Below, in pieces: positions 19,124 to 26,240 of a stretch of 64,000 nucleotides of DNA (within the stretch, counting starts at the first letter, position 1; each line of letters starts with the position of its first letter). This DNA comes from Stenotrophomonas rhizophila (GTDB lineage: Bacteria; Pseudomonadota; Gammaproteobacteria; Xanthomonadales; Xanthomonadaceae): contig NZ_JACWUO010000008.1 of the NCBI RefSeq assembly GCF_020857975.1, positions 1 to 64,000 on the forward strand, read 5' to 3'. Below the pieces are notes generated by a model that was not told the origin of the DNA, searched no databases, and was given only the letters and a program-made list of their open reading frames with translations. The position numbers and the translations under genes are program-made.

Positions 19124-19261
19124 GGGATCCTCCTGATCGTGTCGCAGCGGTGCCAAAGGGCAGCCATGCGCAAAGCATAGCCAACCTGGCGCGCCGCGGT
19201 TGGCCGAATGCGCGCCTCCAACCGGCTGGACGTCCACGCCACACCGCTGCACCATGGCCGC

Positions 19262-19936
19262 ATGCGCATCGAACATCTGACCCTGCCAGTGTCCGACCCG
19301 ACCGCCATGGCCGGTTACTTCCAGCACACGCTGGAGTTGCCGGTCGAGCATGACCGGGTACAGCTGGGCTGGACCACGCTGCAGCTGCTGCCGGCCGGCG
19401 GATTGCCGGTAGGTGGCGTGCACCTGGCTTTCAACGTGCCGCACAACCGTTTCGCCCAGGCCACCGCCTGGCTGGATGCGCGCGCGCAGCGGCAGCGCAA
19501 TGCCGAAGGGCAGCAGCACTTCACCTTCGGCGGGCGCTGGGATTCCGAATCGATCTACTTCACCGGCCCCGACGGGCTGATCCTGGAGCTGATCGGCCGG
19601 CGTCGCCTGCCCGGCTCGGAGCGGCGCGGCGCCTTCCACGGCAGCGAGATCACCTGCATCAGCGAAGTGGGATTGCCGGCGGCCAGCGTGGCCGACGTGC
19701 AGGCGCGTGCCGATGCGGTATTCGGCTTGCAGCCGCTGTCGCCGCCCACGCCGCGGTTTGCCGCGCTGGGCGACGACGAAGGGCTGTTGATCGTGACCGA
19801 TGCCACCCGCCGCTGGTTCCCCGAGCAGCGGGTGTTGCCCAATGCGCAGGGCCTGCACGTACGGGTGAGCGGGGTCACCGCGGCGGCGGCGGTGCTGGAC
19901 GATGCGGCACTGGGCTGGTGCGTGCAGTCGGAGTGA
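19262..19936 (+). CDS. VOC (glyoxalase/dioxygenase fold) family protein
   Basis: 224-aa protein with two vicinal-oxygen-chelate modules. First module starts MRIEHLTLPVSDPTAMAGYFQHTLEL with the metal-ligand-like His4, and contains FGGRWDSESIYFTGPDGLILELIGR with the usual GPDG-x-x-x-E ending. A second, weaker module covers about 130-220. Fold and start are clear; substrate and reaction are not. Such single-chain VOC proteins include dioxygenases, isomerases and antibiotic-binding proteins. ATG at 19262 begins exactly at the conserved strand. Confidence 0.85.
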   Translation: MRIEHLTLPVSDPTAMAGYFQHTLELPVEHDRVQLGWTTLQLLPAGGLPVGGVHLAFNVPHNRFAQATAWLDARAQRQRNAEGQQHFTFGGRWDSESIYFTGPDGLILELIGRRRLPGSERRGAFHGSEITCISEVGLPAASVADVQARADAVFGLQPLSPPTPRFAALGDDEGLLIVTDATRRWFPEQRVLPNAQGLHVRVSGVTAAAAVLDDAALGWCVQSE

Positions 19937-19988
19937 AACGATGGCGTGCGGTCGCGACTGCACTGCCTGTTCCCGACCCAACATCGCG

Positions 19989-20013
19989 GTAGGTCCGGCC
20001 CATGGCCGGACGC
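19989..20013 (+). repeat. SMAG-type REP element
   Basis: GTAG head followed by the palindrome GTCCGGCC-CAT-GGCCGGACGC, downstream of the VOC gene. Same architecture as the copies near 3.5 kb and 32.4 kb. Confidence 0.7.
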
Positions 20014-20095
20014 ACCGGGTTCGGGCATCACCCTTCCCGGGTAGACCGGGCGTACCTTTGGGTTGTTCGCCGATTTACGGAGAGTCAGCTGCGAA

Positions 20096-20347
20096 CTAAG
20101 CCCTTGGATCAAAAGCAGTGCCCGACGCAGGCTCGACCTTTTGTCTGGCTTGGAGTGCCTGGAGCTGTTCTGGCCAAGTCACCAAGCCAGTGAAGACGAC
20201 CGGCGGCGGGTCGCGTAAGACAATGTGGTTGAGGCTTGGGGTACATCGATACTCCATGCCGTTAGGAGCCAACGTCTGATGCCTGATTGGGCTGCAGAAC
20301 GCTGTGATTTGAGCCAAGGCCGGAACCTGTACGCCCGCACCCGGATC
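20096..20347 (-). other. In-frame open reading extension after the effector stop
   Basis: Directly behind the effector's TGA (20348-20350) the same frame stays open for about 83 codons to a TAG at 20096. The translation includes MEYRCTPSLNHIVLRDPPP and a Gln/Ala-rich end, with balanced composition unlike typical high-GC noise. There is only a TTG (20317) or an internal ATG (about 20256) as possible starts and no ribosome binding site. It may be a remnant of a longer C-terminus, the 3' end of a lost gene, or chance. Not called as a gene. Confidence 0.25.
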
Positions 20348-23300
20348 TCAGCCCATGCTCATGCCACGTGCCTGGCTCGCCTGCTGCTCGCGTGCATCCT
20401 GAAGCTGCTGCGCCTGCTGGCGCTGCTGCTGTTCCTGGCTGACCACCCCGAACCGCTGCAGCGACGCTTCCACCGGCGTCTGTGCGGCCTGCTCGGTGGG
20501 CATATGCGCACGCTGGTGCGCGGGGTTGTTCAGTTCACCCTGGACAACGAACACGTTATGTCCCGCAGGCTTGTCGGCAGTGGCATTGCTCAGCACCACA
20601 TGGTCCACTCGATCCAATCCATTGCCCTTGGCCAGGACCAGCAGGCTGGCCGTCATCCGCTCACTGGTCGCATCGAAGCTGCGCCCGTGCCTGGCATCCA
20701 GCGCCGTCACCTGTTCGCGTATCTGCTGGTAAAGCGCGTGGTCGGGATGACCGCCCTGCATCGGCGTCATCGCCACCGGCGGCACCGGTGCGTGGAGTAC
20801 TGGTGCGGCCGGCGCGTTCTCCTGCGACTGAGCAGGCAGCGCCTGACTGCGCTGCGGGTGATCATCGATGGATTGGCGCTGCGTGGTACCGGGCGCGGCA
20901 GGCTGCTGTGAGGTGTCCTGGGTCCGGGCGCCCGTCAGTGGAACCTGGTGTTCTTGCTGCGCCGATGGCACGGGCTGCATGGGAGCCGGTTGACCAACAT
21001 GCATGTCCTGTCGGGTCGAATCATCCACCGCCGCCGGTGCCGGCTGCACCTCCGGTTCTGGCCGTGGCGCGTCGCGCTGGGTGAACGGCTGAATTTGTTC
21101 AGGGCGTTCCGGGGCGATCGGCGGCGAAGCAGCAATGGGCGCGGAAGCGGCTGCCATCGTCACTGCATCAGGTGCAGGGTTTGCATCACGTTGCCGCTGT
21201 GCATCGACTGCTGCTTGCGGCGCTCGGGTTTCTTCCATCTGCGGAGCGTGCACGTTGACTGCCGCCAAGGCCGCCACCCGCGACGCCTCCTGGGCGGATA
21301 TGCCGTGCCGGTTGGCGTAGCGCAACGTCTGCTCATATGCGTCACGCTCGTCCGGCGACAACGCTGCGATGCGCAACTCGGGGGTATCGGGAATGGGGGC
21401 CTGCTCACGGCGGTGGGCTCGCACATCATTCAATGCCTGCCGCAGTGCTTCGCTGCTGGTGATGGCGACCTGGTGAGCTGCTCCATCCGGCCCGGTCTGA
21501 AAGTGGATGATCGGGCTATCAAAGCCACGCTTGTCCACCCCATCCGGCCGCAACTGCTGCATCGTCGGGCCGGTAACGCCGTTGACCTCCAGCGTCCGCT
21601 GCACCGCCAGCCCGATGGCTTGCTGGGTATCCGGGTTCACATTCAGATCGATGCTCGCACTCCGATAACGGTGCAGCAGCTCGTTCTTCTCGGCTTGGGC
21701 TGCCGTCGGTGCCGGTAATGCCTGGATGTCCGCCAACTCCTGCTGCGAACGCTCCAGCGAAGGCTGGCGTATCAGGTTGGTCAGCTCCAACTCCATGGCC
21801 AGATTGCCATGGGCCAACCCATCCCGGCTGGCCCATTCTCCTGCGTCATTGCGCTGGTAGACCTGGCCGTCCGAGCCCAGCACCACATCGGGCTTGGCGC
21901 GCGCCGTCTCCACCGCTGCCGGCACGTCCACCCGGTAGTCCTGCGCCCGCTGGGCAGCGTGGCTCTCCAGGTAAGCGGCGGCAATGGCTTCGCGACCGTT
22001 GCTGATATTGCCCTCGATGCGGACCAGTGCTTCCTGGTTGAGCTGCCGGGCCCGCTCGGGCGTTGCGGTCTGGTTTTCGTAGCTGCCCCGGTCGTTCGCA
22101 CCGGACACGCTGGTTTTGATCTGGCGTTCCCACGCCAAGGTATCGGCTTTGCGGTGCCAGTCCTGGTTGTCCAGCCCGCGCCGATCGCTGGGTTGGGCGG
22201 GGATCTTGAACGGATCCTGCGGTGGCGGCACCTTGCCCAACGCCAGCTCCACTGCTTTTGCGCTGGCCATGGCGCCCAGTTCCTGGGACTTCTGATAACT
22301 GGCCACCACATCGCGTTCGACGGGGCTGCTGCGCCCATCGGACGTGCTATCGAAGGCGGTTTGGCGCTCCCAATTTCGGCCGTCGAACTTCCAGTCGACA
22401 TCCGCCTTGTCGGTCTGGTGGTAGATGGCCCAGTTGTCGCGCAGGTCCGCGCCTTTTTCAAACGCCTTGCTCAGCAGCAGGGCATCGGCCGCCACCACGG
22501 CGGCAGGCAGGAACCCACTACCGCCCAGCGCCAGGGCGGTGGAGCCACCCCCGATCCATCCGCCCGCGTTGCGGGCCAGCGCGTGGTTGACCTCCGACTG
22601 TGCGGCGGTGGTGTTGCCCTGCTCGATCAGTTCGGCAGCGCGGCGTGCGGTCATGATGGCATCGGCGCCGGTAGCCAGCAGGCCGCCTGTGCGGACCAGA
22701 TTGCGGGCGGAGGCCTCGCCCAGCAGCAGGTCCATCGAGACAAATCCCTGCTGTCCGCGCGGCAAGCGCAATGGAGATGCGGCTTCTGCGCCCAACATTT
22801 GCTCGACCGTGCGGATGCCCTGCTCGGACATGACAACGCGGCCATCGTGGTGGGCGTTGCTGATGGCCTGGGCCAGGCCGTAGCGTTGCAGCTCCACGTC
22901 CTTGCCCGCTGTCAGCTTGCTGTCCGACTGCTGAGCAAATTGGAGCAGCGTGATGATCCGGCTCTCAGACTGGGCAATCGCCAGATACCCGCGATCAACA
23001 GGAGAGAGGCTATTGAGCGTGCCTATTTGCTGAGCATTGATCTGGCTGTAGCTGCCGCTACTGTGGAAGAAGGCCTGCGTCCGTGGCCGGATGTCATCCG
23101 CGCTCAATCCAAGCGGTGCATTGGTGTACAGGTCGCCGTTGACCAGACCAACCGTCATCGTGTCGCGGAGATGGTTGACACGCGTTGCGACTCGCTCTTG
23201 TGCGCTCCTGTCACCTGCCAGGGCAGCTATTCCATCCTCCGATTCCTCTAGACGCAGCAAGCGATTATCAAGGCCTGCACGGTAGTCACTGATTGGTCCG

Positions 23301-23485
23301 CCACTATGAGGAGACACCCCTAACGCGTGGGCCAACTGAGGATCGCTCGGCATGAAAATCCGGTTCTCAGCAGCGTCCTTGCCAACCAGTTCACCCCTCA
23401 CAAGAATCTTCAGCAGTTCGCTATTCGCGAACGTCTGCTGCTCTAAGACGTGGTGGTCCTGAAGAATGGGTCCTTTACGCGGCAT
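20348..23485 (-). CDS. Type IV secretion antibacterial effector: AHH-type nuclease with C-terminal XVIPCD
   Basis: 1045 aa. N-terminal 75 residues fit an AHH/HNH-superfamily nuclease: ILQDHH (His11-His12), AENRIFMPSD (Asn41), then SPHSGGPISDY (His60, Tyr68). The middle (about 100-780) resembles the long helical linker of Xanthomonadales effectors, with a Gly/Ala-rich hydrophobic patch near 315-345, and a Pro/Gln-rich hinge (about 790-925). The last 115 residues are a XVIPCD: HPDHALYQQIREQV, FDATSERMTASLLVLAKGNGLDRVDHVVLS, VVQGELNNPAHQRAHMPTEQA, then a Gln-rich tail. This domain docks effectors on VirD4 for the bacteria-killing T4SS. ATG at 23485 has AGGAAGAGG upstream. The N-terminal DNA is visibly less GC-rich than the surroundings. 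Immunity gene lies 37 nt upstream. No T4SS genes are in the window. Confidence 0.88.
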   Translation of the reverse strand: MPRKGPILQDHHVLEQQTFANSELLKILVRGELVGKDAAENRIFMPSDPQLAHALGVSPHSGGPISDYRAGLDNRLLRLEESEDGIAALAGDRSAQERVATRVNHLRDTMTVGLVNGDLYTNAPLGLSADDIRPRTQAFFHSSGSYSQINAQQIGTLNSLSPVDRGYLAIAQSESRIITLLQFAQQSDSKLTAGKDVELQRYGLAQAISNAHHDGRVVMSEQGIRTVEQMLGAEAASPLRLPRGQQGFVSMDLLLGEASARNLVRTGGLLATGADAIMTARRAAELIEQGNTTAAQSEVNHALARNAGGWIGGGSTALALGGSGFLPAAVVAADALLLSKAFEKGADLRDNWAIYHQTDKADVDWKFDGRNWERQTAFDSTSDGRSSPVERDVVASYQKSQELGAMASAKAVELALGKVPPPQDPFKIPAQPSDRRGLDNQDWHRKADTLAWERQIKTSVSGANDRGSYENQTATPERARQLNQEALVRIEGNISNGREAIAAAYLESHAAQRAQDYRVDVPAAVETARAKPDVVLGSDGQVYQRNDAGEWASRDGLAHGNLAMELELTNLIRQPSLERSQQELADIQALPAPTAAQAEKNELLHRYRSASIDLNVNPDTQQAIGLAVQRTLEVNGVTGPTMQQLRPDGVDKRGFDSPIIHFQTGPDGAAHQVAITSSEALRQALNDVRAHRREQAPIPDTPELRIAALSPDERDAYEQTLRYANRHGISAQEASRVAALAAVNVHAPQMEETRAPQAAVDAQRQRDANPAPDAVTMAAASAPIAASPPIAPERPEQIQPFTQRDAPRPEPEVQPAPAAVDDSTRQDMHVGQPAPMQPVPSAQQEHQVPLTGARTQDTSQQPAAPGTTQRQSIDDHPQRSQALPAQSQENAPAAPVLHAPVPPVAMTPMQGGHPDHALYQQIREQVTALDARHGRSFDATSERMTASLLVLAKGNGLDRVDHVVLSNATADKPAGHNVFVVQGELNNPAHQRAHMPTEQAAQTPVEASLQRFGVVSQEQQQRQQAQQLQDAREQQASQARGMSMG

Positions 23486-23522
23486 ACGGTCACCTCTTCC
23501 TTGGAGCTACGTTGCCACTTCC

Positions 23523-24158
23523 TCAGCAGTCAGCGGCGTCTTCAAACCATAGGCCGCGCGATTGCGCTGGCCCGCCGATACCTGCATCCCATATGGCATC
23601 ACGCATAAGGCGGTCGCAGAAAACAAGGCGGCCTGAATATGGCGTTTTGAATGCATGGGCTTGGCCTACTACATCCTTGCGGAATGCCAAGCTGCCTCCA
23701 CCAGTCAGATCGTAGAATTTGCCTGCCGGGAACTCATCGCTCAAGTCAATGAACAGCTTGGAAGCGTGCTCATCCAGTGCGTCCAGTACGCGCACCACAT
23801 CGCACAAGTAGTAGAGCGAGCCTGCTGATCCATCGGCAAGGCGGTAGTCGCATTCCCTGAACGCGAAGCCGTCCGGGTCAACTGCAGCGAGCACCCTTTG
23901 GAGGCGCTCGGAAACCAGCCAGTACCCGCTCATTCCGCCTTCCAGGTCTTCGGGGGGATCACCCTCCTTAGGGTTGTGAATCAGGAGAGGCTTCTCCATG
24001 AGCGGTGGGAAGCCGCCTTCACGCGGTCGAATGATCATTCTTGGAGGGGTTAGCAACGCATCTTCATTTGCAAACACAACACCATGCCCCCGACCGCCAC
24101 GGGTTGCATCGGGCCGCAGAAGAAAGAACTCGCCGCGCTTTGGACTGTTTTGCGTCAT
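23523..24158 (-). CDS. Imm11 (DUF1629) family immunity protein
   Basis: 211 aa. The pattern RPREGGFPPLMEKPLLIHNP, GYWLVSERLQRVLAAVDPDGF, SLYYLCDVVRVLDALDEHAS, SLAFRKDVVGQAHAFKTPYS and VFCDRLMRDA matches my knowledge of the DUF1629/Imm11 immunity family. There is no signal peptide or lipobox, so it acts in the cytoplasm, which suits a nuclease toxin (effectors acting on the cell wall are paired with periplasmic lipoprotein inhibitors). It lies immediately upstream of the effector on the same strand with a 37-nt gap, so self-protection is made first. ATG at 24158 chosen; the frame is open further up but those residues look non-coding. Confidence 0.82.
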   Translation of the reverse strand: MTQNSPKRGEFFLLRPDATRGGRGHGVVFANEDALLTPPRMIIRPREGGFPPLMEKPLLIHNPKEGDPPEDLEGGMSGYWLVSERLQRVLAAVDPDGFAFRECDYRLADGSAGSLYYLCDVVRVLDALDEHASKLFIDLSDEFPAGKFYDLTGGGSLAFRKDVVGQAHAFKTPYSGRLVFCDRLMRDAIWDAGIGGPAQSRGLWFEDAADC

Positions 24159-24515
24159 GGGGACATTTCTCGCTTTCCGTCCTGGAGTGTTCGCGTAGGG
24201 AATGAGCTTACAGCCGGCGTGGGAGGGAGTGCACGCGCTTTTCACTGGGAGATGCGCAGGTGGCAGCGGGTCTCGCCCGGAGCAAGCGCATGGTTCTGGA
24301 CGAAGCGAGTGGATCGACCGGGCAGGCCCTTGCAGCATGGCGACGCGAAAGCGTGGCAATTGCGACTTCCGGTGGACCGGGGACTTGACCAAGGCCGTCC
24401 GGAGACTGCCGTCAAAGCGGCGGTGGCCTTCCGCTGACGATGTTACCAATGTTGCCACCTGTTACCAGTCGACTGGGGTGCGGGGATGCCCGCGCTCCGG
24501 TAGTGGCGCAGCAGC

Positions 24516-24551
24516 ATGATGGTCTTGAAGAATAGATCTTTTACACGACAT
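24516..24551 (-). pseudogene. Remnant of the 5' end of a second effector gene
   Basis: An ATG at 24551 opens MSCKRSILQDHH, which matches the intact effector's MPRKGPILQDHH. The upstream leader is also conserved (CTCTTCC block on the plus strand, about 42 nt at roughly 80% by eye against 23459-23505). Homology stops right after the HH motif, and the frame ends about 17 codons later. So only the first 12 codons and leader of a duplicate effector remain. Confidence 0.7.
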
Positions 24552-24585
24552 ATCGTTACCTCTTCCCTGAAATCACGCGCCCGCC

Positions 24586-24657
24586 TCAGATATCGGCTGC
24601 GTCTGTAAACCGCAGGCCGCGCGTGTGCTCTAGCCCTCCAATGCCGGCGACCCAACC
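24586..24657 (-). pseudogene. Remnant of the 3' end of a second immunity gene
   Basis: The last 23 codons of a minus-strand frame read WVAGIGGLEHTRGLRFTDAADI, against WDAGIGGPAQSRGLWFEDAADC at the end of the intact Imm11 gene, including the stop position and the spacing to the effector start. The rest of the gene is missing: farther upstream lies the hairpin at 24738-24776. It sits exactly where an immunity gene would be relative to the effector remnant. Confidence 0.7.
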
Positions 24658-24737
24658 CACCCGCGCCCACCCTCCACACATGGCTGGCACGCATGGGAAA
24701 GCGTAGGTCCCGAGTCGCGATCGGACAACGTGGTTCT

Positions 24738-24776
24738 GCAATGAAAAGCCCCGCGATATGCGGGGCTCTTCATTGC
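24738..24776. terminator. Long hairpin downstream of the Gln-rich small gene
   Basis: Near-perfect stem GCAATGAA-AGCCCCGC / GCGGGGCT-TTCATTGC of about 16-17 bp around a GATAT loop, with one mismatch pair. There is no long T tract, but the position 17 nt after the small gene's stop suits a terminator. Confidence 0.65.
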
Positions 24777-24792
24777 GCATGGCCGGCAGGCC

Positions 24793-24936
24793 TCACTCTT
24801 CTTCGTCCTGCCATCCCTGCTGCTGGTTCTGGTTGCGCTGCTGTTGTTCCTGCTGCTGTTCCTGCTGCTGGTCGCGACCGCGGCCCTCCTGCTGGCCGCG
24901 TTGATCCTGGGAATCCTGCTTGCGCTGCTGAGTCAT
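24793..24936 (-). CDS. Small Gln-rich hydrophilic protein
   Basis: 47 aa, composed largely of Gln, Arg, Asp, Glu and Gly (QQEQQQEQQQRNQNQQQ core, acidic end WQDEEE). ATG at 24936 has a GGAGA-like site upstream and the gene is followed by the long hairpin at 24738-24776, which supports a genuine transcript. No domain is recognised; low complexity suggests a disordered or stress-related peptide. Its antisense open frame (hydrophobic Leu/Val repeats) is the mirror of the CAG/CAA repeats. Confidence 0.6.
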   Translation of the reverse strand: MTQQRKQDSQDQRGQQEGRGRDQQQEQQQEQQQRNQNQQQGWQDEEE

Positions 24937-25640
24937 GGTAGGTCTCCGGGTGGCCACCGGCGGGGATGCCGGGGTTGGGGACATCCTGTGCAGCGGCAGG
25001 TTAACGAGGCGTGGCGTTTTGCGCAGGAAATCGTCAAGACAACGCAACCAATGGCGTTGGCCCTTGCCGTATCGACATCGGCGGGAGGCGCAGCGCTTGA
25101 GAGCGGATGGGAATGAGCAAATGCCCTATCCCGCGCTATGCCTGGTCAGGTGAATGAACACGCTGCCATTGATGCGCACCCGATTATCTGGATTTTAGAT
25201 ATCCGGAATCGGGCTGTATCGTTCCGGCGTCCTGATCCGGAACGTTCCCATGATTTCCACGCCATCAACGCTGTGGCACCGAGTCGTACGGACTGCATCG
25301 GGCAGCGTACCGGGGACGGTCCAGCAGCTTCCCGACACGTTCGCCGCTGCCAGATCGCACGTGCGCGATGTGTTCCCTGCAGCAATCGAAGTGCCATGCG
25401 ACTCGCCCTGCGCATCACCGGTTTGCGCAACCTGCTCAACTCGATTGACCACATCTTTGCGAACACACAAATGCGGTTGATGTCATCGCTGGAATCAACC
25501 GCCGCAAAGTGCGCGCCAGCAAGGTTTCGTTGCGTGCTGCATCCCAGTTCCGCAGATGCGGCCCAACCTGATCTGCATCACTGCGAATGCTGCGGTTGTA
25601 CGCGGTTGACCCTCTCCACCCTGCCACGCATGGTGGCGCC
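24937..25640. other. 704-nt region with no confident gene upstream of the RM-like trio
   Basis: Candidate frames here (25138-25644 plus; 25146-25466 and 25195-25470 minus) lack ribosome binding sites or ATG starts and have no familiar motif. The minus frame ending at 25195 has a balanced composition with four Cys but only a TTG start, so it is left unassigned. The region is less GC-rich than the genes around it and contains the dyad at 25179-25213; the promoter of the trio probably lies here. Confidence 0.4.
25179..25213. promoter_or_regulatory. CCCGATT / AATCGGG dyad
   Basis: Perfect 7-bp arms CCCGATT (25179-25185) and AATCGGG (25207-25213) around an A/T-rich centre that contains further partial symmetry (TCTGGAT / ATCCGG). 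It lies about 430 nt upstream of the S-like gene. Possible operator for a controller of the trio; no regulator gene is adjacent. Confidence 0.35.
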
Positions 25641-26240
25641 ATGAACGCACTCACGCGCATCATCGCCCTTGGCGATCTCGCCAGCATCCGCCAGGGCCAT
25701 CCGTTTCGCGGCGCCATCGCAGCCGTTGCCGACGGGCCGGTGCAGGTCATCCAGTTGAAGAACCTGGCCGTGGCCGGATTGCAGGAGCGCGAGGCGCTGC
25801 TGCGCACCGCATTGCGGCCACGCAAGGCACCGCACTGGGTACAGGATCAGGATGTTCTGATGGCCGCACGCGGCAATCACCCGATGGCGATGCTGTTGCG
25901 CGACCCACCACAATTCACCGTATGCAGCCCCCACCTGTACGTGCTGCGCGTGGGCAACCCGGAGCTGCTGCTGCCGGCATTCCTGGCCTGGCAGCTGAAC
26001 CAGCGCCCGGCGCAGGCCTACCTGCGCCAGCAGGCCGCCGGGTCGCGCCAGCAGAGCCTGCGCAAGGTGGTGGTGGCGCAGTTGCCGCTGCAGGTACCGC
26101 CGCTGGCCCAGCAGCAGCGGGTGATTGCCATCGCACGCGCCGCACAGGCCGAACGGCAATGCCTGGAAGCCTTGATCCACAACCGACAACAGGAGATTGC
26201 CGCCGTGGCAGAACGGGTGCTTGAGGGGTGTGGGGCATGA
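25641..26240 (+). CDS. HsdS-like single-TRD specificity subunit homologue
   Basis: 199 aa, about half a normal HsdS, so one target-recognition domain with one helical spacer. Visible: IALGDLASIRQGHPFRG at the start (like the conserved L-G-D/E-x-x-x-x-x-G of HsdS), LKNLAVAGL, DVLMAARG, LLLPAFLAWQLN, SLRKVVVAQLPLQVPPLAQQQRVI (the conserved boundary before the coiled-coil helix) and a C-terminal helix. Such half-S proteins may dimerise. It overlaps the M-like gene by 4 nt (stop TGA in the ATGA), so they are co-translated. Start: ATG at 25641 begins at the conserved region; an in-frame ATG at 25587 is possible. Neither has a clear ribosome binding site. Confidence 0.8.
   Translation: MNALTRIIALGDLASIRQGHPFRGAIAAVADGPVQVIQLKNLAVAGLQEREALLRTALRPRKAPHWVQDQDVLMAARGNHPMAMLLRDPPQFTVCSPHLYVLRVGNPELLLPAFLAWQLNQRPAQAYLRQQAAGSRQQSLRKVVVAQLPLQVPPLAQQQRVIAIARAAQAERQCLEALIHNRQQEIAAVAERVLEGCGA

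Noticed and set aside
24793..24936. CRISPR-like or microsatellite reading of the repetitive Gln codons
   Set aside because: Repeats are short codon runs without spacers; the region is better explained as a low-complexity peptide gene.
24844..25116. Leu/Val-rich plus-strand frame opposite the small Gln-rich gene
   Set aside because: It is the complement of CAG/CAA-type repeats read as CTG/TTG, not a real membrane protein; the terminator and ribosome binding site fit the minus-strand gene.
25138..25644. 168-codon plus-strand frame upstream of the S-like gene
   Set aside because: Cys/Arg/Pro-rich without ribosome binding site or motif, and overlaps equally weak minus-strand frames. Left as unassigned intergenic DNA.
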